Program-made: the position numbers and the translations under genes
In this document: positions 25,829 through 33,895 of the stretch, piece after piece
Layout: the number at the start of each line of letters is the position of its first letter
Numbering within the stretch: the first letter of the stretch is position 1
The notes under the pieces: generated by a model
The model's database searches: none
Told to the model about the DNA's origin: nothing
Seen by the model: the letters and a program-made list of their open reading frames with translations, nothing else
Source: an uncultured Phycisphaerae bacterium
Lineage (GTDB): Bacteria; Planctomycetota; Phycisphaerae; UBA1845; PWPN01
DNA length: 45,589 nucleotides
Assembly: GCA_938005315.1 (NCBI GenBank)
Contig: CALLOB010000002.1
Location: forward strand, 1-45,589
Direction of reading: 5' to 3'

Positions 25829-26029
25829 TCACGAGGTCCCCAGCACCCGCGACCAGAAGGCCTCCGCCAGGTCAGCCGGAAACGAACCGGCGCCCACGCG
25901 GATCGCCGGAATCACGAACTCCGTATCGCGCCGCCGCAGCCCCTCCTCGAGGAAGACCTCCGTCTCCCGGAGCATGCGACGCCGCAGCGTGGTCCAGCTC
26001 TCGCCGACCGGGAAAACCGGCAGCCGCAT
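25829..26029 (-). CDS. Small protein, 66 residues, unknown function
   Basis: The frame MRLPVFPVGESWTTLRRRMLRETEVFLEEGLRRRDTEFVIPAIRVGAG ends in LAEAFWSRVLGTS. It begins at an ATG (26029) that shares one base with the stop of the membrane protein gene (TGATG) and ends 28 bases before gatC. The stop-start coupling and proper amino-acid mix make it a real gene. It is predicted soluble, partly helical and rich in Arg/Glu. I do not recognise a family. Because it is coupled to a membrane protein it may be a partner of that protein. Confidence 0.6.
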   Translation of the reverse strand: MRLPVFPVGESWTTLRRRMLRETEVFLEEGLRRRDTEFVIPAIRVGAGSFPADLAEAFWSRVLGTS

Positions 26030-27009
26030 CAGACCGCCTCCTGGGCCGCCTGCTCGATGCGCTCGCCGCCCCAGAAACCGCACAGCGCCGCGGCCACCCC
26101 GACGGCCACGTACTCCACCGGCAGCGGCCGGGCAAGGTTGTGCGGCGGCGTGATCGCCAGCAGGGCGTAGAACTTGTAGCCGCCGACCTGGGCCCAGCGC
26201 ATATCCGCGGCCAGGTACCCCAGCAGCCAGCCGACCAGCGCGATCGCCGGCGCCGCCGCCACATACCAGATCGCGCGGTCGATGCCCGTGAAATAGCGCC
26301 CCGCCATCGCTCCCAGGTAGAGTCCCCCCGCAATTGAAGCGATCACCTGCCCGCGGGCGATGGTCGCCACCGGCGTTCGCGCGATCGTCGTCCAGATGAC
26401 GAACAACCCCACCAGCCCGGTCACCGCCAGTGCCGGCCAGCCCGACCACGGCGTCCGCGACCAGGCCGCGGCCGCAGTTGGCGCATCCTTGCCGCTCCCG
26501 CGCGCCACGGGCGGCGATACCCCGGCGGCCGCCTCGTCCGGGGTGGACCACAGCCAGCGCCACACCAGCATCACCGCCACCCACACCACCGCCATCAGGG
26601 CGGTCCACATCAGCGTGTCCAGGGCCATCGCCCACATGAAGGCCCGCCGCGAACCGGTATCCGGGGTTACCTGATAGGCCAGCAGCATCCTCATCGAGCC
26701 ACCCCGTAGCGCCAGCGCCGCAAGCCCCACGGCGGCCGCAAACACCCCGGCTTCCGGCAGCCGACGACCCGCCAACGCCGTGCCGATCACCGCGGCCACC
26801 ACGGCCAGCACGGTCAGCTCCGGCCAGGCTCCGATGCCGCCGGCCGGCAGGAGCACAAACGTGATGCCCATGTCCGGATCGGCCGGTGCGACCACCGCCC
26901 ACCCGACCGGGTTCAGCAGCAGCACCGCGGCCGTGGCCGCGACCACCACGCGGCACTTCTCCACGAAGCTCAGCGGCCGCGCCGGATTCAGAGACGAGCT
27001 CGCTTCCAT
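26029..27009 (-). CDS. Multi-spanning membrane protein of unknown function
   Basis: 326 residues with about eight hydrophobic segments, including VVVAATAAVLLLNPVGWAVV near the N-terminus, LTVLAVVAAVIGTALA, VFAAAVGLAALAL, LDTLMWTALMAVVWVAVMLVW, LAVTGLVGLFVIWTTIA and YVAVGVAAALCGFWGG near the end. A hydrophilic loop (TPDEAAAGVSPPVARGSGKDAPT) lies near the middle. No catalytic or transport signature could be identified. Its stop is coupled to the 66-residue gene, with gatC next, on one minus-strand transcript. Confidence 0.65.
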   Translation of the reverse strand: MEASSSLNPARPLSFVEKCRVVVAATAAVLLLNPVGWAVVAPADPDMGITFVLLPAGGIGAWPELTVLAVVAAVIGTALAGRRLPEAGVFAAAVGLAALALRGGSMRMLLAYQVTPDTGSRRAFMWAMALDTLMWTALMAVVWVAVMLVWRWLWSTPDEAAAGVSPPVARGSGKDAPTAAAAWSRTPWSGWPALAVTGLVGLFVIWTTIARTPVATIARGQVIASIAGGLYLGAMAGRYFTGIDRAIWYVAAAPAIALVGWLLGYLAADMRWAQVGGYKFYALLAITPPHNLARPLPVEYVAVGVAAALCGFWGGERIEQAAQEAV

Positions 27010-27043
27010 GGTCGAACGAGGCTACCGGCCGGGCCCGGCGAGG

Positions 27044-28213
27044 TCAACGCGGCCGGGCGGCGGGGCGCGGCTTCCACTCCCCCTCCGCCGGGCCCTCCGC
27101 CACCATCCAGGCCTCGTTGAAGGCCGCGTGGCGGATCGTCAGCCTCTGCTGCGACCACAGCACGTGGATCATGCCGTCGGGAGACCTGGCGGCCGCCGGA
27201 TAGGCCACCGGCCCGGGCCCCTCGGCCAGCACGCGCCGGTGCGGCCAGCTGCGCCCCCCGTCGGCCGACAGCGCCGCGGTCAGCCGGATCCGCTCGGAAG
27301 GGCTGTCATTGAACACCAGCAGCAGCCGGTCGCCGCCCAACCCCAGCAGCGCCGCGGGGGCATTCGGATGAGCCAGCCGCGCATCGACCGGCCGGCTCCA
27401 GCTCCGCCCGTCGTCGTCCGAGGCCGCTACCCACAGCCAACCCGCCCCGAAGTTGCGCATCACCGCCAGCAGCCGCCCGTCCGACAGCCGCGCGATCGAG
27501 GGCTGACCGTTGGCCTGGGGCTCATCCGTGCGTATCCAGGAACGCAACCGCCAGTTCTCGCCGTCGAGCGATTCGTAGAACAGCGACTGCCGCACCAGCT
27601 CGTCGTACGCGGGCAACAGAAGGGTGCCGTCCCGCGTGCGGACGGGCGGAAACCGCACGTTGGACCCCACACGATCGCTGACCACCTGCGGGGCCGTCCA
27701 GGTGCGGCCGCGATCGTCGCTGCGCTGAAGCTCGACGCGGGCGCTGCTCCAGCGATGAGGAACCACGGCCTGGAACATCCAGACGCGGTCGCCCTCGGCG
27801 TACAGCACCGGGTTGCCCTCGCCGCCGGGGCGGTCCAGATGCAGCTCCGGCTCGCTCCAGCGGCCTCCCAGGGGCCGGCGGGCGGTGTACAGCGCTGATC
27901 CGTCCAGTTCGTGCGGACCGGTATACGAGTACCACGCGGCCAGGAGTTCGCCGTCGTTCAACGCGGCGATCGTCGGGGCATGCGAACCGGTCCGCCCCGG
28001 CACCGCATCGAACAGGTCCGTCATCTCGAAGACCGGACCACCCTCGACCGGCACCGGACGACCGGCCTCGACGTTGAACGACAGCACCAGATCCTCGTCC
28101 ACCGGCGGCAGCAGACCCCCACAGCCGGTCAGCAGCACCGCCAGGCAGGGCCCGGCGCCGCGTCGGAGTCGGCCGGAAATCGCATGCGCCGACGGACCCA
28201 TGGTGCACGTCAT
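27044..28213 (-). CDS. Lipoprotein with neuraminidase-like (BNR/Asp-box, COG4692-type) beta-propeller
   Basis: 389 residues. A lipobox LLTGC (Cys 31) ends a short hydrophobic stretch, so the protein should be lipid-anchored. The body carries four Asp-box motifs: SDDRGRTW (165-172), SLDGENW (215-221), SDDDGRSW (265-272) and SADGGRSW (316-323). NPVLYAEGDRVWMFQA and HVLWSQQRLTIRH are also typical of the COG4692 sialidase-like group. A glycosidase role is possible, but a full catalytic Arg triad and Tyr/Glu pair were not established. The ATG at 28213 overlaps the lgt stop by four bases, so it is translationally coupled to the enzyme that would lipidate it. Asp boxes also occur in non-enzymes. Confidence 0.8.
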   Translation of the reverse strand: MTCTMGPSAHAISGRLRRGAGPCLAVLLTGCGGLLPPVDEDLVLSFNVEAGRPVPVEGGPVFEMTDLFDAVPGRTGSHAPTIAALNDGELLAAWYSYTGPHELDGSALYTARRPLGGRWSEPELHLDRPGGEGNPVLYAEGDRVWMFQAVVPHRWSSARVELQRSDDRGRTWTAPQVVSDRVGSNVRFPPVRTRDGTLLLPAYDELVRQSLFYESLDGENWRLRSWIRTDEPQANGQPSIARLSDGRLLAVMRNFGAGWLWVAASDDDGRSWSRPVDARLAHPNAPAALLGLGGDRLLLVFNDSPSERIRLTAALSADGGRSWPHRRVLAEGPGPVAYPAAARSPDGMIHVLWSQQRLTIRHAAFNEAWMVAEGPAEGEWKPRPAARPR

Positions 28214-29379
28214 TTTCTGCGGGACCCGGGCTGTTCGCCCGGCGGCTTGTACGGCACCGCCTTCGGCGATCGCAACGGAAGACGGCGGATGGCGCGCATC
28301 CAGGCGGCGCCCAGCGCCAGGAGCAGCAGGCTGACGAACTGCGAGGCGGTCAGACCGGCGGCGTCGTGGGGGTTGTCCACCCGGATGATCTCTTCCACGA
28401 ACCGCATGATCGGATAGGTCAGAAACAGCACGCCAAAGACCACGCCGTGCCGCTTGCGGCGGTAATACAGGGCGTTCAGCAGCCAGGCCAGGAAAAACCC
28501 GCCCGCCGAGGCGTACAACTGCGCGGGGTGCACCGCCAGCGTGCGGCAATCCCGGGCGGCGGCCATGGCCGCCAGCGACGCGTGAGTCACGTCGAAGATC
28601 CTCGCCTGGTTGTCCGACAGCGCCCCCGGTCGCAGCTGCTCGCGCCAGGCCTTGCGGGCCCGGTCACGGACCTGCCTGAGCCGATCCAGTTCCCCGGAAT
28701 CCGCCCCCCGCGCGGTCGCCTCGGCCACGGCCCGCTCCGCGGTTTCCAGTTCCCGCTCCGCCTGCCGCAGCGGCCTGGGAACCTCCTCCGGAAAGTCGCG
28801 GGGCAGCAGCGCCGGCGTGCCGTCCCGGAAGACGACGATGAGCTCGGCCGGCGCGCTGACCTGCCGATCCTCCCACTGCCGATAGAAAACCGGGCTGGCG
28901 TATGGAAAACGCACCCCCCAGGCCAGCTCCGGCCCGCAGACCCCGCCCCAGCAGCAGCCGTTCAGAAAGCAGCCGATCCGGGTCATCCCCATGCCGAACA
29001 TCAGCGACGGCGTTACGATGTCCAGGTACAGCCGGAGCGACGCCCGTTTGATCGCCAGATAGGCCACGACCGCGATCATCGCCCCGATCAGGCCGCCGTA
29101 GAACTCCATCCCGCCGGCGGTGATGTCGATCACCGCCTTCAAGCCCCGCCCCGCGAAACTCCGGTCCCAGTAGTGGATGACGTAAAAGGCCCGCGCGCCG
29201 ATCACGCTGAACACCAGCGCCACGAAGCCGAGGTTGATCACCAGGTCCGGGTCGCACTTGGTCCGGGCGGCACGCCGTGCCGCCCACCACGTACCGCCCA
29301 GAAAACCGATCATCAGCATCAGACCGTAGCTGCGGATCGGAATTTCCAGCCAGGGCAATCTGAAAAGCGTCGGCCACAT
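28210..29379 (-). CDS. lgt: Prolipoprotein diacylglyceryl transferase with central insertion
   Basis: Transfers diacylglycerol from phosphatidylglycerol to the lipobox Cys of prolipoproteins, in the cytoplasmic membrane. 389 residues versus about 270-300 usually. Conserved parts are IRSYGLMLMIGFLGGTWWA, GGMEFYGGLIGA (83-101 region), the signature GMTRIGCFLNGCCWG (131-145), HPAQLYAS (His about 284) and the last helices. Between residues ~165 and 280 lies an extra, strongly charged, probably coiled-coil segment (RQAERELETAERAVAEATAR... QVRDRARKAWREQL), which explains the excess length. The downstream lipoprotein gene overlaps its stop codon. Confidence 0.93.
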   Translation of the reverse strand: MWPTLFRLPWLEIPIRSYGLMLMIGFLGGTWWAARRAARTKCDPDLVINLGFVALVFSVIGARAFYVIHYWDRSFAGRGLKAVIDITAGGMEFYGGLIGAMIAVVAYLAIKRASLRLYLDIVTPSLMFGMGMTRIGCFLNGCCWGGVCGPELAWGVRFPYASPVFYRQWEDRQVSAPAELIVVFRDGTPALLPRDFPEEVPRPLRQAERELETAERAVAEATARGADSGELDRLRQVRDRARKAWREQLRPGALSDNQARIFDVTHASLAAMAAARDCRTLAVHPAQLYASAGGFFLAWLLNALYYRRKRHGVVFGVLFLTYPIMRFVEEIIRVDNPHDAAGLTASQFVSLLLLALGAAWMRAIRRLPLRSPKAVPYKPPGEQPGSRRK

Positions 29380-29433
29380 CGCGTTACCGCGGTTCCTCCA
29401 TCGGCTGCGTAACCGTCCATGGTAATCAGGGCG

Positions 29434-30282
29434 TCAGACCGCGTCCAATGGCATGTTGTCGATCAGCCGGACCCCCCCGATCCGCACCGCCGCGGCCAGC
29501 AGGCATTTCCCGCTCACCGTCGCCACCGGCTGCAGGTCCTCGGCGCCCACGATTTCGACATAGTCGATCGCGCACGGCCCGCCGGCCGCAATCCGTTCCC
29601 GCACGCCCGCAACCAGCACCTCGACCCGTCGCTCTCCACCCTCCACCTGACGAACCGCCCATCGCAGCGCATCGGGAAGGCAAACCGCCCGGCGACGGTC
29701 CTCCGCGGACAACAGCCGGTTGCGGCTGGACATGGCCAGCCCGTCCGGTTCGCGCACCGTCGGGCAGACCATCACCTCGACCGGAAAGTCCAGGTCGCGC
29801 ACCATCCTGCGGATCACGGCGGCCTGCTGGGCGTCCTTTTGCCCGAAATACGCCACATCCGGCTGCACGATGTTGAACAGCTTGGCCACCACCGTCGTGA
29901 CCCCTCGAAAATGACCCGGGCGGTGGGTCCCACACAAGCCCTTGCTCAGGCGATTTTCCGTCACATCCGTCGATGCGTCTGGAGCGTACATTTCGGCGGT
30001 CGAAGGCACGAAAACCCCGTCCACCCCCTCCCGCCGGCAGGCCTCCAGATCGGCCTCGAGCGTGCGCGGATAGCGGTCCAGGTCCTCATTCGGCCCGAAT
30101 TGTGTAGGATTTACAAAAATCGAAACCACAACGACTTGCGTTCCTGATCGCGCCGTCCTGATAAGCGACAGATGGCCTTCGTGCAGTGCCCCCATCGTGG
30201 GCACGAAGCCGATTCGCCGACCCGCCCGCCGCAGCGGATCCAGCCAGGTCCTTACGCTGGCGATCGTGTGTAACTCATTCAT
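29434..30282 (-). CDS. panC: Pantothenate synthetase (pantoate--beta-alanine ligase)
   Basis: Joins pantoate and beta-alanine with ATP to make pantothenate, the coenzyme A precursor. 282 residues, normal length. FVPTMGALHEGHLSLIR near 28-44 has the nucleotide-binding HxGH motif; SIFVNPTQFGPNEDLDRYPRT, GHFRGVTTVVAKLFNIVQPDVAYFGQKDAQQ and MSSRNRLLSAEDR complete the fold. Typical of PanC throughout. No panB or panD lies near. It is 54 bases from lgt on the same strand and is divergent from the ECF sigma gene. Confidence 0.96.
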   Translation of the reverse strand: MNELHTIASVRTWLDPLRRAGRRIGFVPTMGALHEGHLSLIRTARSGTQVVVVSIFVNPTQFGPNEDLDRYPRTLEADLEACRREGVDGVFVPSTAEMYAPDASTDVTENRLSKGLCGTHRPGHFRGVTTVVAKLFNIVQPDVAYFGQKDAQQAAVIRRMVRDLDFPVEVMVCPTVREPDGLAMSSRNRLLSAEDRRRAVCLPDALRWAVRQVEGGERRVEVLVAGVRERIAAGGPCAIDYVEIVGAEDLQPVATVSGKCLLAAAVRIGGVRLIDNMPLDAV

Positions 30283-30360
30283 TCACACACACCTGTGATC
30301 GTCTTGGCCGACCGCGTATTGTTCGTCCGATGCTATTTCAAGCCGAACCTTTCCAGCTCG

Positions 30361-30390
30361 TTGACAGCGGCCGGTTCGGACCGGTAACCT
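30361..30390 (+). promoter_or_regulatory. Sigma-70-type promoter of the ECF sigma operon, with palindrome in the spacer
   Basis: TTGACA (30361-30366) and TAACCT (30385-30390) are 18 bases apart. The spacer contains the inverted repeat CCGGT-TCGG-ACCGG (30371-30384), a possible operator or stem. The promoter is about 60 bases upstream of the sigma start. Confidence 0.45.
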
Positions 30391-30452
30391 GAGCGTCCCG
30401 TGACCTGCGCACGGCCTCATCTAACCGTTTCCCCCGCGTTGTGTCTATTTCC

Positions 30453-31067
30453 ATGAGCGGACCAGACCGTCCAGGCTTCACCGAGGGCACGGCCGAGCGG
30501 GATGCCGCCTGGGTTCAGGCGACCTTGGCGGGGGACAAGGCGGCCTTCGGGAAGCTGGCCCAAGCCTATGAGCGACAGGCGGTTGCGACGGCCTATCGGT
30601 TGCTCGGCAACAGCCACGACGCCGCCGAGGTCGCACAGGATGCGTTTCTGCGGGCTTATCGCTCGTTGGGGCGACTGAAGGACCCCCGGCGATTCGGAGC
30701 CTGGCTGCTACGGATTGTCAGCAACCTGTCCCTCAACGCCCGGCGTTCCCGGAGGGCCGGTCCGACGCTCACGCTGGATGAGCAATGGGGAACCGACGGC
30801 GCGACCGGCAGCGACGGCCAACCGATGACCGGCACCCTCGGGCCGGATCGCCGGGTCGAGGGTCAGGAGTTCGCCGGCGTCATTCAGGCCGCTCTCGAGC
30901 GTCTGCCGGACAAGCAGAGGCTGGCGCTGGTCCTGTTCACCATCGAGGGCTGGCCCCAGAAGGACATCGCCGAGCTTCTGCAATGCAGCCTGGAGAACGT
31001 GAAGTGGCACGTCTTTCAGGCCCGCAGGAGGCTGCGTGAGATGCTGGGCGATCAACTGGAGGCGTGA
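30453..31067 (+). CDS. ECF-type RNA polymerase sigma factor
   Basis: 204 residues from the ATG at 30453 (GTG at 30441 is possible; neither has a strong ribosome-binding site). Region 2 carries DKAAFGKLAQAYERQAVATAYRLLGNSHDAAEVAQDAFLRAYRSLGRLKDPRRFGAWLLRIVSNLSLNARR. Region 4 carries ALERLPDKQRLALVLFTIEGWPQKDIAELLQCSLENVKWHVFQARRRLREML. Between them is a ~40-residue polar linker. Such sigma factors switch on one regulon in response to an envelope or other signal and are held inactive by a neighbouring anti-sigma protein. The gene is followed by a single-pass membrane protein and an STN-domain protein on the same strand. Confidence 0.93.
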   Translation: MSGPDRPGFTEGTAERDAAWVQATLAGDKAAFGKLAQAYERQAVATAYRLLGNSHDAAEVAQDAFLRAYRSLGRLKDPRRFGAWLLRIVSNLSLNARRSRRAGPTLTLDEQWGTDGATGSDGQPMTGTLGPDRRVEGQEFAGVIQAALERLPDKQRLALVLFTIEGWPQKDIAELLQCSLENVKWHVFQARRRLREMLGDQLEA

Positions 31068-31124
31068 GCCGAAAGCGGGCGGCGTCGCGGACAAACGCCC
31101 GGCATCGCGAGAAACGAGTGGTCG

Positions 31125-31838
31125 ATGAGGATTCGGGTCTCCACACAAGACGAGTTCCTGCTGAACCGGCTGCTGGACGGCGATCTGGATGCCGACCAGG
31201 AGGCCATGCTGCGCCGCCGGCTTGAGGCCGAGCCGGACCTCAAGGCGGCTTACGACCGGCTGGTGCGGCTGGAGGCGGCCCTGAGGGCCTGCCGCGACTC
31301 GCGTCCGCAGTTCGATCAGGCCGCCTTTCACGAACGTCTGATGCAGGCGGTGGCCGCCGAGCGGAGTCCGGCGGTCCGGGTGTTCCGCATCCCGTCGCCT
31401 TTGTGGGCGCTGGTTCCGCTGGCGGCCGCGGCAGCGATCGCTCTGCTCGTCTGGTCGCGCGTTCCCGGCGACATCAGGCCGCTGCGCACCGCCCCGCTGG
31501 CCCAGGCTCCGCAGCCGCCGGCTCCGGCCGCGGACGAAACGGTGCCCGGCGAACGTGGCCCCGCTCCGGACGCGGTCGTTTCCGCCTCCGATGCGGTGGC
31601 CGACGCACCGGCCGCCGCTGTGCTGGCCGTGCGGTTCGTCAGGCCCGCGGAAGCGGCCGGGTCCGGCGCGACCTCCGGGGCGATCGAGGTGCGTTTTGCA
31701 CGCTCGCAGGAGCTGGCCGACCGGGTCCGGGCCCGGGACGCGGCCGAGCTTGCCGTCCCCTCGAACTTTGTGTACATCGCCGGCGTGAACCGGGATGAAG
31801 GCGCCTACCGGGCGTTGCTGGACGCGGCGGCGCTGTAG
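31125..31838 (+). CDS. Probable anti-sigma factor, single membrane helix
   Basis: 237 residues. The N-terminal ~85 residues (VSTQDEFLLNRLLDGDLDADQEAMLRRRLEAEPDLKAAYDRLVRLEAALRAC) have the helical pattern of anti-sigma domains, with LDGDLDADQEAML a common opening. No Cys/His zinc motif (HxxxCxxC) is present. One membrane helix spans about residues 91-110 (SPLWALVPLAAAAAIALLVW), and a Pro/Ala-rich region with a short conserved-looking end follows outside (NFVYIAGVNRDEGAYRALLD). It starts 57 bases after the sigma gene, consistent with a sigma/anti-sigma pair. Family assignment rests on position and topology, not on a diagnostic motif. Confidence 0.65.
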   Translation: MRIRVSTQDEFLLNRLLDGDLDADQEAMLRRRLEAEPDLKAAYDRLVRLEAALRACRDSRPQFDQAAFHERLMQAVAAERSPAVRVFRIPSPLWALVPLAAAAAIALLVWSRVPGDIRPLRTAPLAQAPQPPAPAADETVPGERGPAPDAVVSASDAVADAPAAAVLAVRFVRPAEAAGSGATSGAIEVRFARSQELADRVRARDAAELAVPSNFVYIAGVNRDEGAYRALLDAAAL

Positions 31839-31914
31839 TCTCCGTAGTCTCCGACGGATGCGGTTCCGCGGCCGCCAAAGGCGCAGAACGCAGCCCGCGG
31901 AAGTCCGTTTCGAC

Positions 31915-33126
31915 ATGGAGTGGCTCATGCCAACCGCTTCGATCGTCGCCCGTCTGACATGTCTGGCCGCCGTGGGGCTCTGGGCGGCCGGCGGGGAACG
32001 GGCCTGGTCCGCCGAACCGCCGGGGGCCGCGCCGCGCCCGTCCGCCGGCGAGAACGAGCTTTCGGTGCTGATCCTGCAGTCCCTGGACCAGAAGACCCGC
32101 CTGATGGTGGAGAACGCTCCGATCCGCCAGGCGCTGACCGCCCTGTCCGACAGCACCGGCATTCCGATCGCGATCAGTGACGAGACACTGGCATTCCTTC
32201 CCTACGGTTCCCAGACGATGCTTTCGGCGCGCATCGAGGACCAGCCGCTTCGGGTCAGCCTGGAGGCGATCCTGCGGCCGGCGGGCCTGCGTTTCGAGGT
32301 TCGGGCCGACCGGGTCGAGGTGACGCCCGCGCCGGCGCTGCGGCGGCTCTGCCGTCGGGCGACCTGGGAGGAGCTCGAGCTTCTGGAGCAGCTCCATGCC
32401 AGGCCGTGGAGCCCCGAGTTCGCTGCCTCGCTGCCCTACCGTTTTCTCGACATGCCCGAGCGCGACGCGGAGGCCAACCGCCGGATCCTGCTGGAGCTGG
32501 CTGAAGCCGTGGGGCCTGGCCCGGCGGCCGAGGTGCTCGAGCTGGCCTGCGAACGCCACGGCTGGACCTGGCGGCCCGAGGACGGCAAAGTGACGATCCT
32601 GACGCGGACGCGGCAGGTGGAGGACCAGCTCAATACTCGCGTGACCCTGCGTTACGACCGCATTCACCTCAAGGACGCGCTGCTGGATCTGGCGGCCCGG
32701 GCGGGCGTGCTGCTCAAGATGGAGCCCGGCGTGCTGGCCGGTCTGCCGCAGGAGACGGTGCGGCAGTTCTCGCTGTCGGTGAACAACATGACCATCTGCC
32801 AGGCCCTGGAGGTGGTGGCCGCCGAGACCGGTCTAAGCTACATCATCGAGCCGCAGGGCCTGCGCATCGCGGCCAGCCCGATGGGCTACGCGACCGTCGC
32901 CGGCGGCTCGGCCGACGAGCAGGCCCTGAGGACCCTGCAGGATCTGCGCACCAACCCGATCGTCGGCCAGATCACATTCCCTCTGCCGGGCGGGATGCAG
33001 TTCGCGTTCTTCCTCCGCGAAGCCGACCTTCCGGAGCGACTGAACCAGATGCGCAAGGCCCGCATCGCCCGGGCCGCCGCGGAGATCGAGAGGGCCCTGA
33101 CCACGCATCCGGCGGCATCCGACTGA
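31915..33126 (+). CDS. Exported protein with two STN (secretin/TonB N-terminal) domains
   Basis: 403 residues. A signal-like stretch (ASIVARLTCLAAVGLWAAGG) is followed by STN-type domains at about 62-137 (NAPIRQALTALSDSTGIPIAI... QPLRVSLEAILRPAGLRFEV) and 245-321 (HLKDALLDLAARAGVLLKM... TICQALEVVAAETGLSYIIEP). A middle stretch (181-230) may be a partial third unit. Secretins and FecA-type receptors use this domain to pass a signal from the outer membrane to a sigma regulator; here no secretin or beta-barrel follows, so the protein is a free-standing periplasmic version. The start is the ATG at 31915 (31927 possible). It follows sigma and anti-sigma genes and shares their transcript direction. 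Confidence 0.75.
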   Translation: MEWLMPTASIVARLTCLAAVGLWAAGGERAWSAEPPGAAPRPSAGENELSVLILQSLDQKTRLMVENAPIRQALTALSDSTGIPIAISDETLAFLPYGSQTMLSARIEDQPLRVSLEAILRPAGLRFEVRADRVEVTPAPALRRLCRRATWEELELLEQLHARPWSPEFAASLPYRFLDMPERDAEANRRILLELAEAVGPGPAAEVLELACERHGWTWRPEDGKVTILTRTRQVEDQLNTRVTLRYDRIHLKDALLDLAARAGVLLKMEPGVLAGLPQETVRQFSLSVNNMTICQALEVVAAETGLSYIIEPQGLRIAASPMGYATVAGGSADEQALRTLQDLRTNPIVGQITFPLPGGMQFAFFLREADLPERLNQMRKARIARAAAEIERALTTHPAASD

Positions 33127-33185
33127 GACCGGCGCGGCTTGGCGCCCCGGGAGGCGATCTGCGGCGCCGGCGGGGCGGGGGACGT

Positions 33186-33752
33186 TCATTTCCCGGCGGC
33201 TCTGCGGGAGCGGGTTCTGCGACGGCGGGCGTAAGCGGCCTCGAGTCCGGCGAGGATGGCCTTGTTCTCGAAGCGGTCGGCGGCGGTCATGCGGTCGATC
33301 AGCAACCGGCCGTCGAGGTGGTCGATCTCGTGCTGCCAGATGCGGGCCGGCAGGTCGCAGCCGGTCTCCTCGAAAGCCTCTCCACGGACATCCCGGGCCT
33401 GGATGGTGCAGCACCGTCCGCGTTTCACCAGGATGTGCACCTCCGGCAGCGAAAGGCAGCCCTCCTCGGCCTCAACCGGCTCGCGGGCCTCCACGATTCG
33501 CGGGTTCACGTAGACCCGGTCGTCGTCCGGCCGCCCGCTGGGGTTGGCTACGAACAGCCGCAGCGGCAGACCGACCTGCGGGGCCGCCAGCCCCACGCCC
33601 CGGCCGGCCTTCATCAGCTCCAGCATGCGCCGGACCAGCGGCTCGAGGGCTTCGCCGAACTGTTCCACCGGTCGGCAACGCTCGCGCAGCACCGGATCGG
33701 GATAAGTCACGATGCGCTCGGGCAGTCGGTCGTACAGCGCCTGGGCACGCAT
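33186..33752 (-). CDS. def: Peptide deformylase
   Basis: Removes the formyl group from new polypeptides; essential, cytosolic, with metal Fe or Zn. 188 residues from the ATG at 33752. All three deformylase motifs are present: GVGLAAPQ (52-59), EEGCLSLP with the metal Cys (about 99), and QHEIDHLDG with the two metal His residues (141, 145). A C-terminal Arg/Lys-rich tail (AYARRRRTRSRRAAGK) is unusual. Upstream TTG at 33767 has no better ribosome-binding site. Convergent with the STN gene and divergent from the TPR gene. Confidence 0.95.
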   Translation of the reverse strand: MRAQALYDRLPERIVTYPDPVLRERCRPVEQFGEALEPLVRRMLELMKAGRGVGLAAPQVGLPLRLFVANPSGRPDDDRVYVNPRIVEAREPVEAEEGCLSLPEVHILVKRGRCCTIQARDVRGEAFEETGCDLPARIWQHEIDHLDGRLLIDRMTAADRFENKAILAGLEAAYARRRRTRSRRAAGK

Positions 33753-33895
33753 TGAAGGATCTCGCAAGCCGCAACGGCGGCGGCACCGCCATTATAGCCC
33801 GCCGCGGGGGCTCCCGGACACCCGCCGCCGCAGGTCGCCGGCCTCGCGCCGGGGCGGCCGAAGCGGAACCCCCCGCTGGCAGCGCCAACTGCGGC

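Noticed and set aside
27044..28213. True sialidase activity
   Set aside because: Four Asp boxes are present, but these also occur in non-enzymes, and the catalytic residues were not established; kept as neuraminidase-like only.
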